From: Candidatus Roizmanbacteria bacterium
GTDB lineage: Bacteria; Patescibacteriota; Microgenomatia; UBA1406; GWC2-37-13
Assembly: GCA_013335175.1 (NCBI GenBank)
Contig: JAAXWC010000009.1
Location: 1-56,622 of the forward strand
DNA: 56,622 nt
Direction: 5' to 3'
Part shown: one piece after another, positions 8,387 to 17,079 of the stretch
Layout: each line of letters opens with the position of its first letter
Numbering within the stretch: the first letter of the stretch is position 1
The notes under the pieces: generated by a model
Database searches by the model: none
What the model was told of the DNA's origin: nothing
The model's input: the letters and a program-made list of their open reading frames with translations, nothing else
Program-made: the position numbers and the translations under genes

Positions 8387-8660
8387 ATGAGTCAATACAT
8401 TTTTGGATGGTCTTGTTACGAAACTTTTGGTGAAGAGGTACCGAGGGACTACTTCGTATAAGGAGAGTTGGACAAAAAGCTTTTATGAATTTGAAGAAAT
8501 GCTAAGTGAACATCTTCAGTGGGTGGAGAAGTATGTTTTTTTTACAACCGCCAACAATGAACCGTTAGGTTTCGTTTCCTTTGATTCACGCAGAAAACCT
8601 TTTTATTCCAGCTCAAAAGCAATATATGTCTGTAGAAATGCATGCTTATTTTTGCAATAG
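8387..8660 (+). pseudogene. Frameshifted remnant, possibly a GNAT acetyltransferase
   Basis: ATG 8387 opens MSQYIFGWSCYETFGEEVPRDYF, which stops at TAA 8459-8461. The neighbouring frame takes over at the same point with YKESWTKSFYEFEEMLSEHLQW and then VFFTTANNEPLGFVSFDSRRKP, so one base appears lost near 8456. The LGFVSFDSRxxP block resembles the strand before the acetyl-CoA loop in a subgroup of GNAT acetyltransferases, but the acetyl-CoA site itself is missing because the frame runs into unrelated residues and ends at 8660. I read it as a broken, 3'-truncated gene. It overlaps the end of the convergent gene at 8646. Confidence 0.45.
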
Positions 8661-9317
8661 GTACGCAGTTGTAACAGAGATCAGTCGGTGTAAATCTATC
8701 ATTGCATTTGTAAATTTTCCATTATCTCCATGACAACGTACATCTGGTAATACTGCAAGACCATCCTGTGTAATCATGATATTCGGCGTAAAAAATGGGT
8801 TAATAACCTTTACTGGATGTGGTATTTGCCTACCAAAAATTGAAATTTTATCTCCTCCTGTCAAATCTGCTTTTCTACGATAGGTTTGGTATACTTCCGC
8901 AGCGAGAAGAAATATTTCCGCGAGACTTTCTCTTGTGGTTGGGTTAGCCAGGATTTTCTTGACGGACATGCTTTTCATTGCAGTTCCCGTTATCCATTCT
9001 TGAACTGCGTACAATTGAGCTGATTGATCCTCACCTCCGTTTGCAATAAAAAAACTAGTTTGAATGACTTGGTTTTTTGTTGCTCCAACAGTGTAAAAGC
9101 GAGTTTCATCTTGTTTTACTTGTCGAGCGTATGCTAATAATTGATCTACACTTTTTCCAGATAAACTTGCATACCATTTGAATGCAATATCTCCAGCTTG
9201 TATAACAAATGCTTCTTGCCCATTAAAGATCTTGATACTTTCTTGAGGCTTACCTAAATTTGTTGCATCTGGAAAAGGATTATTATTAAAATGTATTTTT
9301 TGCTCTGTCTCCAACAT
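8646..9317 (-). CDS. Hypothetical protein, 223 aa
   Basis: Not recognised with confidence. The order of blocks recalls a reduced kinase-like fold: an early FNGQEAFVIQAGDIAFKWYA that could be a lysine-bearing strand, a hinge-like YAVQEWITGTAMKSMSVKKI, a helical stretch, and a late MITQDGLAVLPDVRCHGDNG where Asp residues sit as in a metal-binding loop. That is inference from pattern only, and the glycine-rich loop is absent. No signal peptide or membrane helix is seen. The 3' end overlaps the convergent pseudogene by 15 nt. Confidence 0.5.
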   Translation of the reverse strand: MLETEQKIHFNNNPFPDATNLGKPQESIKIFNGQEAFVIQAGDIAFKWYASLSGKSVDQLLAYARQVKQDETRFYTVGATKNQVIQTSFFIANGGEDQSAQLYAVQEWITGTAMKSMSVKKILANPTTRESLAEIFLLAAEVYQTYRRKADLTGGDKISIFGRQIPHPVKVINPFFTPNIMITQDGLAVLPDVRCHGDNGKFTNAMIDLHRLISVTTAYLLQK

Positions 9318-9415
9318 AGTATCGGATTATACCAGTTTATTAAGGAAACGAGACACAATCCTGAATTCAATGTGCTAGCGTAGTCTGAGTTTCACATGGA
9401 TATTAACTACGGGCG

Positions 9416-9430
9416 TGTGATAAAATCACA
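9416..9430 (+). promoter_or_regulatory. Palindrome overlapping an extended -10 box
   Basis: TGTGAT AAA ATCACA is a perfect 6-nt-arm palindrome, and TGATAAAAT inside it (9418-9426) is an extended -10 box. The start codon of the next gene is 10 nt after the box. A dimeric regulator bound here would block RNA polymerase directly. The arms resemble a CRP site but with 5 instead of 6 central bases. Confidence 0.45.
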
Positions 9431-9436
9431 TGTAAT

Positions 9437-10090
9437 ATGATAGAAGCAGAAGTCAATAGTTTAAAAAAACCTGAACGGGAAGAAACAATTCATAAAATGC
9501 GTGCTCTCCTCGCTTCTGAGAATTTTGACCCACAATGTTTTTCACAGGTAATAGGGGAAATTGGGAGATTATCTGGAGGAACATGGGATAACAGTCCACG
9601 GAGGCAGGGATATGTTACTTCATTCTTCGTAAATAATGAAACAAGACGCGCTTTTCAAATAGTATTTAATCCCAACAAATCGGAAAATGAATTGCTCATA
9701 GTCCCAGATTGGATGGCACTACCCCCTCAAATGTTGAATGCTCATGGATCTTATACTGTGGAGTCCACTCAGCTATTATTTCAACTACCACCTCACATTT
9801 CAGATATAGGCGGTCCAAGTATGGGGAGTTCATCTAGTGCAACTCCGATTCTTCAACTAACCAGTACCCTATGGTTTCCGATTCAGCAGGTTGAAGTACC
9901 AGATTATTTTGGTTATTCACATTGGGATGAGAGTGATGAGGGGTGGGCAAGCAAAACAAATAGATACTATCTAGATGAAAAGGAACAACGATGCCTTGCA
10001 GTCGACGTCTTTGATACCTGGAATGCTTCAGCAAACTACCGAAGCCCACCTGAAGAATATAGCGCGGAGTTTGTCCAATCTGAAAAATGA
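9437..10090 (+). CDS. Hypothetical protein, 217 aa
   Basis: Not recognised. An N-terminal helical part (KKPEREETIHKMRALLAS) is followed by a strand-rich, proline-rich region (LLIVPDWMALPPQML) and an acidic, aromatic end with YFGYSHWDESDEGW. It is soluble, with no signal peptide. The palindromic promoter just upstream is its most notable feature. It faces the unknown gene at 10181 across a 90-base gap in which no convincing terminator is visible. Confidence 0.55.
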   Translation: MIEAEVNSLKKPEREETIHKMRALLASENFDPQCFSQVIGEIGRLSGGTWDNSPRRQGYVTSFFVNNETRRAFQIVFNPNKSENELLIVPDWMALPPQMLNAHGSYTVESTQLLFQLPPHISDIGGPSMGSSSSATPILQLTSTLWFPIQQVEVPDYFGYSHWDESDEGWASKTNRYYLDEKEQRCLAVDVFDTWNASANYRSPPEEYSAEFVQSEK

Positions 10091-10180
10091 AGGGAGTAAT
10101 CGCAATCGCCTGACGGTAGGTTTTTCTTTTATGCTCTTGGTAAGGAGGTACAACTGGTTTCCACATAGTAGTAGTATAAC

Positions 10181-11200
10181 TTACCTGTGTCCATTATTTG
10201 CCGAAATCAAATTGTCGAAAGCGACTTTTATAGTGTCCGCTTCTTGTTTCTGCCATGCAGTTGCAGCCGTTGTATCATACCCGTACCATTTATTCATTCC
10301 AAAATTAAGCGTCCTATCAAATCTTCGTGCCCTTAAAATTTCAATAAAATTAGATAATTTTTGTGTAAATTGATCCCTCTCGCTCGTTGGTTGAAAACTC
10401 TCTATATGGCCGATTACGTTTTCATACCACGCGTAGATCAAATCATAATTATCGGTAAATACGGTTGACAGGCGCTGGGAGCATATGTTTGTCTCTCCGG
10501 CATCGGCTTCTAAAATACTTTTTAATAAAATGAAATTGTATACGTTAGGTAAATATTGTTTCGTTCCATATTTTGATACCGGTGTAATATCAATTATTGG
10601 GAAATACCTATGCAGTAATGATTGTTGATATACTGAATATTTTAACTCTTTAATTGCGCTTAAAGCAAAAAAATCTAGGGTTGACCACCTCATTACTAGT
10701 TTTTCAGGATTAGCCTCTTCTTGCTTCGTAGTGCGTTCAAAATTTTCAACAGGTAAAATATTCGATGAAGCGCTTACTTGATCCAATATTTCACCCGCTA
10801 CTGCTTTATAAACGTACCTATCTTTTACATCATGCTGTTGTAGTTTTATGACCAAAGCGTGCAAATCTTCAGGTTGAAAATGATCCATAAACTCACTATC
10901 TTCGTAACGTTTTTTTCCAAATAATGAGATGTACCCTTCAAGTACGTGTAAATCATTCATCAACTGGGTCTGTTCGGGAGTAAATTTTGCGATGGGTGTC
11001 TGTTGAGCCAGAGCTTTCTGAGTACGGACGCAGGTTTGTCTTCTTTCCTCATTAAATTGATCTATATCAAAAGTATGAAGGACAGGAAAAGTTGGCAAAG
11101 ACGGTACTTTAAGTTTTTCCACTGGTTCCTCAAAGTCAGGTAATCTGACTTGCCTTTGAAACTTCTGATCTAAACCGCCGTTTGCTACTTCGTGTGTCAT
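10181..11200 (-). CDS. Hypothetical protein, 339 aa
   Basis: Not recognised. It is a large, mostly helical soluble protein with many Gln, Lys and aromatic residues. The N-terminal ~60 residues are proline-rich (VKLP.. type, LKVPSLPTFPVLHTF) and look unstructured. No cysteine pattern, nucleotide-binding loop or membrane helix is visible. It lies upstream of msrA and msrB on the same strand but is separated from msrA by 86 bases, so co-transcription is possible but not evident. Confidence 0.55.
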   Translation of the reverse strand: MTHEVANGGLDQKFQRQVRLPDFEEPVEKLKVPSLPTFPVLHTFDIDQFNEERRQTCVRTQKALAQQTPIAKFTPEQTQLMNDLHVLEGYISLFGKKRYEDSEFMDHFQPEDLHALVIKLQQHDVKDRYVYKAVAGEILDQVSASSNILPVENFERTTKQEEANPEKLVMRWSTLDFFALSAIKELKYSVYQQSLLHRYFPIIDITPVSKYGTKQYLPNVYNFILLKSILEADAGETNICSQRLSTVFTDNYDLIYAWYENVIGHIESFQPTSERDQFTQKLSNFIEILRARRFDRTLNFGMNKWYGYDTTAATAWQKQEADTIKVAFDNLISANNGHR

Positions 11201-11286
11201 TATTTGTATAAAATAAATAGTAAAAACATTGACATTATAACCTAAATCATAGTAAATTCAACAGGCAAAGGAGTGAAATTTGTCGG

Positions 11287-11826
11287 CTATATTTTATAAT
11301 TCTTTGCGTATTTTTCCTGCAGTTTATGAAGTTTTGGAGCGATAACCAACTGACAGTAGGGAGCTTCTTTATGGGTTTCGTAATAATTTTTGTGATAATC
11401 TTCCGCTTTATAAAAACTCTCCAGTTTTCTTACTTCTGTTACGATTGGAAGTGTGTATTCTCCAGAATGTTGAAGATTTTCGAGCGACTGTTCCGACTCC
11501 ATTTTTTGATCTTCATTGGTGTACAAAATAATTGATCTATACTGTGTGCCGACATCATTTCCCTGCCTGTTGAGAGAGGTTGGATTATGTGTATTCCAAA
11601 ATACATCCAGTAAAACTGAGTACGGTATTACGGTCGGATCGAACTCAATTCCAATAACTTCGGCATGCCCTGAGTCTCCTTTGGAAACATCTTCGTATGT
11701 GGGATTTATCATTTTTCCTCCTGCATATCCGGGTATAACAGAAATTACTCCTTTAAGCTGCTGAAACACGGCCTCGGTGCACCAGAAACATCCTCCTCCA
11801 AAAACAGCAAATTGATACATAGGCAT
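11287..11826 (-). CDS. msrA: Peptide methionine-S-sulfoxide reductase MsrA
   Basis: A 179-aa protein with the active-site motif GGCFWC (residues 11-16, Cys 13 nucleophile) and the conserved GYAGG, YEDVSKGDSGHAEVI, FWNTHNPT and GTQYRSIILY blocks of MsrA. It reduces the S epimer of methionine sulfoxide in oxidised proteins in the cytoplasm. There is no signal peptide. The resolving step probably uses thioredoxin, although no cysteine is visible in the C-terminal tail apart from that in APYCQLVI. It sits directly downstream of msrB (22-base gap, same strand), so the two repair enzymes for the S and R epimers form one unit. Confidence 0.96.
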   Translation of the reverse strand: MPMYQFAVFGGGCFWCTEAVFQQLKGVISVIPGYAGGKMINPTYEDVSKGDSGHAEVIGIEFDPTVIPYSVLLDVFWNTHNPTSLNRQGNDVGTQYRSIILYTNEDQKMESEQSLENLQHSGEYTLPIVTEVRKLESFYKAEDYHKNYYETHKEAPYCQLVIAPKLHKLQEKYAKNYKI

Positions 11827-11848
11827 AAAATTAATCTAATTTATAACG

Positions 11849-12220
11849 TTACCCCTCAGTATTTTTTGGTATAAATTGCATGGAAATAGAATTCACACAA
11901 TGGCGGGTATTTGTTTTGGTAAATTCCTCCCCCTCAAAGACGTGCCCAAGATGCGCTCCGCAGTGAGTACAGCTAATTTCTGTACGCATACCATCGGGAT
12001 CGGCCGTGCGACTTACGGAACCAGGGATCTCCTGATCAAAACTCGGCCATCCACAGCCGGAGTTAAACTTTTGAGAAGATATATACAGAGGTGTCCCACA
12101 CTGTTTGCATACGTATGTTCCTTCCTCAAAAAAGTCATCGTACTCTCCACTAAACGGCAGCTCTGTACCTTTATTTAGCATAACACGCTCTTCTTCAGGA
12201 GTAAGTTTTTTGTATTCCAT
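11849..12220 (-). CDS. msrB: Peptide methionine-R-sulfoxide reductase MsrB
   Basis: A 123-aa MsrB with two zinc-binding pairs, C38-x2-C41 and C84-x2-C87, the GCGWPSFD signature, and the catalytic cysteine 108 in RHCVNS. It reduces the R epimer of methionine sulfoxide and complements MsrA encoded just downstream. On the minus strand TATAGT lies 6 nt before the ATG, so transcription should begin at or next to the start codon, giving a leaderless msrBA message. Length and motifs are canonical. Confidence 0.96.
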   Translation of the reverse strand: MEYKKLTPEEERVMLNKGTELPFSGEYDDFFEEGTYVCKQCGTPLYISSQKFNSGCGWPSFDQEIPGSVSRTADPDGMRTEISCTHCGAHLGHVFEGEEFTKTNTRHCVNSISMQFIPKNTEG

Positions 12221-12295
12221 ACTGTTACTATATCGTTTCAGGATAAATATTGGGTAAGAAAGTAAAAATGGTAAAAATGGACGTGAGATGAGTAC

Positions 12296-12985
12296 CTAGA
12301 TCTGGACGACAACGGTAATTTCTCCTTTATACGTTCTTGTTTTTAAATCTTGTGCACTTCCCCGAACCGTTTCTTCAAATAATTTGGTAAGTTCACGTGA
12401 AACAGATACCTCTGCATCAGGTAGCATTTTTTCTATACACGCCAAGGTTTCTTGTATTCGATTTGGAGACTCGTAAAAACTTATTACAAGTTTGTCTTTC
12501 AAAACAGCACGAATTGCCTTCATTTTTTCAAAAATAGCCTCGATTTGCGAGGTTTTTTTGGGAAGAAATCCAAGATAAAGTACGTATTCAGGTTTAAAGC
12601 CAGAATACAATAAAGCGGTAGTTGCTGCTGAGGGACCGGGAATTACGGTAAATGGGATCTGTCTTTTAATAAGTGTTGAGGCAAGCAAAAATCCCGGATC
12701 GGAAACAATGGGCATTCCTGATTCAGAAATGAGGGTAATTGTTTTATCCTCTTCGATCCAATCAAGCACCTGAGGTAGTTTTTGGAACTCCTGATCTTTA
12801 TAGTACGAAACAAGACGTTGGGATGAGTGTGGTTTTTTTCCTGTAAATTCGGTGAGTTTCTTTAAAAGCATACCGGCAGTTCGGGTATCTTCACACAAGA
12901 GAATTTCGGCAGATAAAATGGTATCGGCCGCTCGAAAAGAAATGTCCTGCAAATTTCCAATAGGTGTGGCTACAAAAGAGATCAT
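12296..12985 (-). CDS. rsmI: 16S rRNA (cytidine-1402-2'-O)-methyltransferase RsmI
   Basis: The 229-aa protein begins MISFVATPIGNLQD, the typical RsmI opening, and continues with LLCEDTR, LISESGMPIVSDPG (SAM-binding region) and VIPGPSAATTALLYSG. It belongs to the tetrapyrrole-methylase fold and methylates the ribose of C1402 in the decoding centre of 16S rRNA. It ends at YKGEITVVVQI, so the C-terminal extension found in E. coli RsmI is absent. I chose ATG 12985. In-frame ATGs lie upstream, but a TGGTACAAT extended -10 box on the minus strand would place the transcript start just upstream of 12985 and within those longer versions. Confidence 0.94.
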   Translation of the reverse strand: MISFVATPIGNLQDISFRAADTILSAEILLCEDTRTAGMLLKKLTEFTGKKPHSSQRLVSYYKDQEFQKLPQVLDWIEEDKTITLISESGMPIVSDPGFLLASTLIKRQIPFTVIPGPSAATTALLYSGFKPEYVLYLGFLPKKTSQIEAIFEKMKAIRAVLKDKLVISFYESPNRIQETLACIEKMLPDAEVSVSRELTKLFEETVRGSAQDLKTRTYKGEITVVVQI

Positions 12986-13071
12986 ATGGTACATCCATTG
13001 TACCATATCTTGCATCCCAAAAAATTACGTATTGAAATCAGTAATAAAAGCGGTATAATATCCGACTATAT

Positions 13072-14940
13072 ATGGTACAACAAACAGAAAATAGCCCATT
13101 AACCAAGGTGATTGAAGCAACAGGTGCTCTTTCAAATAAATATAAAAATCCAGATAATAAAAATATTTTTTTATATAACTTTATGAGGGATTTTAATGCT
13201 CTTGATAAGGCAGCAATAGATGGATTCAGTGCTATGACGATAGTAGCAAACGCACGGCTTGTCGATACACCGGATTATCTTACCTACTCAAGATTGATAT
13301 GTGATTTTAATGCAGCTGCTTGTTTCGGGACGGATTTGCGCGAAGATAGAAACAAAGCTTCTTTCCAAATCTATAATGAACTCATAGATAATATTCCTCT
13401 GTCTCCAGAAAATGTTGTTGTTGCTGGCTATAAAAAAATTTCAAAACCTAATCATGACACTACGGTCCTAGAACTTGGCTCTCAAATATATTTATTAAGC
13501 GTTTTAAATCAATTATCTCAGATTGCGCAAAATAATAATTTTTTGAATGAGTATAATGCCTTTGCTAAGTCGAACCGACTTTACTATGCTTTTGATTCTG
13601 TTTTTCCTATGTTGGGGGTGTGTTTGGAGGATCTGCATAATTTAGAAACGAAAAGTACGATATCAAAGATCGAGGCATTCAACTATTTACTTTCTTCACT
13701 CAACTGCACACCTACGGATGACATAACTGATTTGGTGTTAAATAGCGGAACTAACTACCTTTGGTACACCAGCAACTATGCGAGATCCCTGAGTGCACGA
13801 ATTTCTCAGCTTGTTGAAACTCCTTTGAGTGAAATGGAGTATCAAATAAATAGGAGCAATAAAAAAAATGACAATACTAGAAAAATATCTGCAATGTGTG
13901 GAAAGCAACTTCTATTAGCAGTGCAACAGATTGGAAATGAAGTACAAGAAATAGTATTTGATCCCGAACGACCAGAATTCTCTACAATTAGTACTTCGCT
14001 TTCCAATTACATTGGACGGGAGGGATACGCTTGTAATACTGCTCTTCAATTTGCAGGTTTTACAACGAAAAAAGCGGTTATCGAAGGATATCGAAACGCA
14101 CGAGAACGATCTTATGTAGACGACGAGCATAAGTCGTTTTATGAAAATTTAGCTATTGGCTTATTGGAACTGGGCACGTATAAATTTAACCTGAAAAATA
14201 TTGCCGATGTCGAGCAGATTATGACAGAAGAATGCGACTATGTTCCCGCTGTTATTGATCCGCTAACGAATCATATAAATGAGTCACTAGCAGTTTTACC
14301 TCAAAAAAAGCGCACGATAACTCCCTTTGTTGATTTTGAAAAAATAACCGGATTTTTACCTCCTAAAAAAATCACTTTTGAACCAGGAACTCAATGTGTT
14401 TTTACCCTGGAATACAAACCGTACGAAAATGATCAAGACCCATTTACTTTTAAGCTTACTTACGATTCCGAAACTTCGGAATTAGATTGGTCACTGGAGA
14501 ATGATCCGAATGCTGCGGAATCGCAATTCGTAAAAACGCAAGCTCTCAGATTAATAGATGGTATCGTTACTCATATTGACAATGGTCAAAGTACTGTAAA
14601 GGGAAACGGAGGCAAAGTATATATAGAACCGATACCAAAAATACCCGCCATGGTACCTCCTGTAAGAAAGCCAGAAGAAGTAACAAGCACTCATTTAAAG
14701 AGAATTGAATTCTCTACTGTGAAGCCTATCAAATTGAGTGAGGAGTATGCGACAGCTATTTCAGAAGCACTGACTGGATTTAATAATAGAAAAACAATCA
14801 ACGATACTCGTATGCAACAGCATTCGCTTAGGGTATCTTCTATACAAGAAGGGGCGATAACTATTGTTGTAGAGGACATGGGATTCTCTTACGAGGTACG
14901 AACGGTGCTGTACCAAGATAAACGTGTATACCAATACTAA
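13072..14940 (+). CDS. Hypothetical protein, 622 aa
   Basis: A long soluble protein that I cannot place in a family. The first ~390 residues are helical, with many Asn and Tyr residues. The last third is strand-rich, with repeated VKPIKL / ITFEPGTQCVFTLEYKP-type segments and a proline-rich joint (IPKIPAMVPPVRKPEEV) near residue 525. No signal peptide, membrane helix or catalytic motif is visible. TATAAT at 13054-13059 ends 12 nt before the ATG, giving a near-leaderless transcript that diverges from rsmI. It lies 28 bases before uvrB, so it may share transcripts with the repair genes. Confidence 0.65.
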   Translation: MVQQTENSPLTKVIEATGALSNKYKNPDNKNIFLYNFMRDFNALDKAAIDGFSAMTIVANARLVDTPDYLTYSRLICDFNAAACFGTDLREDRNKASFQIYNELIDNIPLSPENVVVAGYKKISKPNHDTTVLELGSQIYLLSVLNQLSQIAQNNNFLNEYNAFAKSNRLYYAFDSVFPMLGVCLEDLHNLETKSTISKIEAFNYLLSSLNCTPTDDITDLVLNSGTNYLWYTSNYARSLSARISQLVETPLSEMEYQINRSNKKNDNTRKISAMCGKQLLLAVQQIGNEVQEIVFDPERPEFSTISTSLSNYIGREGYACNTALQFAGFTTKKAVIEGYRNARERSYVDDEHKSFYENLAIGLLELGTYKFNLKNIADVEQIMTEECDYVPAVIDPLTNHINESLAVLPQKKRTITPFVDFEKITGFLPPKKITFEPGTQCVFTLEYKPYENDQDPFTFKLTYDSETSELDWSLENDPNAAESQFVKTQALRLIDGIVTHIDNGQSTVKGNGGKVYIEPIPKIPAMVPPVRKPEEVTSTHLKRIEFSTVKPIKLSEEYATAISEALTGFNNRKTINDTRMQQHSLRVSSIQEGAITIVVEDMGFSYEVRTVLYQDKRVYQY

Positions 14941-14968
14941 GGAGAATCTGGTACAATAGAAGGTTGCT

Positions 14969-17023
14969 ATGTTCCAACTATCATCTTCATACGTTCCAAC
15001 CGGAGATCAACCACAGGCGATTGAAAAACTATCCGCAGGTATTTCTGCTGGCCTCAAAAATCAGGTTTTGGTCGGTGTTACCGGATCTGGTAAAACCTTC
15101 ACCATGGCCAACCTCATTCAAAAACTCCAGATGCCGGCACTCATTATTTCCCATAACAAAACCCTCGCTGGGCAACTGTATCAGGAAATGCGCGATTTCT
15201 TTCCCACAAACGGTGTGTCGTATTTTGTTTCTTACTACGATTACTATCAACCTGAAGCATATATCCCTTCTTCCGATACCTATATTGAAAAAGAAGCAGA
15301 TATTAACGATCTCATAGATAAACTTCGCCTCCAGGCAACTACGAATATTATGACGCGTCCCGATGCTATTACCGTAGCTTCCGTTTCGTGTATCTACAAT
15401 ATTGGTTCACCGGTTGAGTATGGCAAGTTTATTTTAGAGCTAACCGTCGGGCAGATAATAAACTGGAACGATGTGGCAAGCAGACTCGTACAGCTGTTAT
15501 ATGAGCGTTCTGAGTTTGATTTCAAACGAGGTTCCTTTCGTATTCGCGGGCAGAATATGGATATTTATCCCGCATACGAAGATTATGGAATTCGAGTTAT
15601 GTCTGAAAACGGAAAAGTCGTAGGTTTCTCCAAATTCGACCCACTCACCGGAAAACAATTAGACAGTTCGCCAAAAGAACAGCAAAAAATGGTTATCTAC
15701 CCAGCAAAACACTATATGACGGATCCCGAAGTATTTGCAAAAGTCGAAAAGCAAATCCGACACGACCTGGAAATTGAAGTAAATGATTTAAAAACACTTG
15801 GAAGAATAGTAGAGGCCCAACGGCTTCTTCAAAAAGTAAATTACGACTTAGAAATGATAAAGGAAGTTGGTTTTGTAAATGGAATTGAAAACTATTCTCG
15901 CTATTTTGATGGACGAAATATCGGGGACCCCCCATTTAGCCTGCTCGATTATTATCGAGAAGCGTATGGCGATAATTTCCTTGTTTTTATAGATGAATCG
16001 CACATGACTGTTTCTCAGATTGGGGGAATGTACAACGGGGACCATTCGCGTAAAAAAACACTTATCGATTTTGGCTTTCGACTACGGGCTGCGTTTGATA
16101 ACCGTCCTCTGAAATTTGAAGAATTTTATAAACTGCCGCCTCATGTCATTTATGTTTCTGCAACACCGAACGAATGGGAAATGGACATGGCAAAGCAGGA
16201 AACTAAATCAAAAAAGTTCACACTCCACGATGGGCAGGTAGAACAACTTATTCGTCCAACAGGAATTATTGACCCGCACATTGAAATTCGGCCGGCAGTC
16301 TCAGAGATTCAAGATTTGATCGGAGAATTAGAAAAAAGGGTGCCAAACGGTGAAAAAGTACTGGTAACTACTTTAACGAAAAAAACCGCAGAAGATTTAA
16401 CCGAATATTTAAAAGAAAAACAGATTAGAGCCGCATATCTTCATTCAGATGTTCATACACTAGAACGTTCCGATGTTCTTGATAATTTGCGCAAAAATCA
16501 ATACGACGTCCTTATTGGAGTCAATTTACTTCGCGAAGGCCTCGATTTACCGGAAGTTTCTCTGGTTGTTATTTTGGACGCAGATCGGGAAGGATTTTTA
16601 CGATCTCGAACATCGCTTATTCAGACCATGGGGCGTGCGGCTCGAAATATTAAGGGTGAAGTTATTTTGTATGCTGATAAACAAACAAAGTCTATTGAAG
16701 CAGCTGTTTCTGAAATTGAACGGAGACGCGAGTATCAGATGGAGTATAATAGGACGCACAACATTACGCCGCAAACTATTCTCAAACCAATCCGCGAGCG
16801 CATCGCAGAAAAGGAAGAGATTACGGATACGATGATGATGCTCGATCGAGGTACTGCAGAAGCTGAATCGCTCCTCGATCTGGACACTACCTCTCTTACG
16901 CCGTTTGACCGGAAACGAGTTGTAAAAAAATTAGAGCGGGAAATGAAAAAAGAAGCAGATGATATGAATTTTGAAAAAGCAATTATGATCCGAGATAAAG
17001 TGAGAGAATTACAAAGCAGTTAA
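14969..17023 (+). CDS. uvrB: Excinuclease ABC subunit B
   Basis: A 684-aa UvrB. Walker A GVTGSGKT is at residues 36-43, the DNA-clamping beta-hairpin region (SYYDYYQPEAYIPSSDTYIE) near 90, Walker B DESHMTVSQIGGMY in the middle, helicase motifs V/VI (GVNLLREGLDLPEVSLV, QTMGRAARN) further on, and a C-terminal UVR domain (MNFEKAIMIRDKVREL) that docks on UvrC. It verifies DNA damage delivered by UvrA and loads UvrC in nucleotide excision repair. A TGGTACAAT box and GAAGG lie just before the ATG. uvrA follows after 56 bases. Length is normal. Confidence 0.98.
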   Translation: MFQLSSSYVPTGDQPQAIEKLSAGISAGLKNQVLVGVTGSGKTFTMANLIQKLQMPALIISHNKTLAGQLYQEMRDFFPTNGVSYFVSYYDYYQPEAYIPSSDTYIEKEADINDLIDKLRLQATTNIMTRPDAITVASVSCIYNIGSPVEYGKFILELTVGQIINWNDVASRLVQLLYERSEFDFKRGSFRIRGQNMDIYPAYEDYGIRVMSENGKVVGFSKFDPLTGKQLDSSPKEQQKMVIYPAKHYMTDPEVFAKVEKQIRHDLEIEVNDLKTLGRIVEAQRLLQKVNYDLEMIKEVGFVNGIENYSRYFDGRNIGDPPFSLLDYYREAYGDNFLVFIDESHMTVSQIGGMYNGDHSRKKTLIDFGFRLRAAFDNRPLKFEEFYKLPPHVIYVSATPNEWEMDMAKQETKSKKFTLHDGQVEQLIRPTGIIDPHIEIRPAVSEIQDLIGELEKRVPNGEKVLVTTLTKKTAEDLTEYLKEKQIRAAYLHSDVHTLERSDVLDNLRKNQYDVLIGVNLLREGLDLPEVSLVVILDADREGFLRSRTSLIQTMGRAARNIKGEVILYADKQTKSIEAAVSEIERRREYQMEYNRTHNITPQTILKPIRERIAEKEEITDTMMMLDRGTAEAESLLDLDTTSLTPFDRKRVVKKLEREMKKEADDMNFEKAIMIRDKVRELQSS

Positions 17024-17079
17024 TAAACGTCAATGCAGCTTGTATTTCGGCCAAGCATGACGATACAACCTATACTATT

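Noticed and set aside
10091-10180. Terminator after the gene at 9437
   Set aside because: CCTGACGGTAGG before a T-run has only three paired bases on each side, too weak to call.
17071-17079. Leaderless promoter for uvrA from TATACT
   Set aside because: The hexamer ends only 3 nt before the ATG, so transcription would begin inside the coding sequence.
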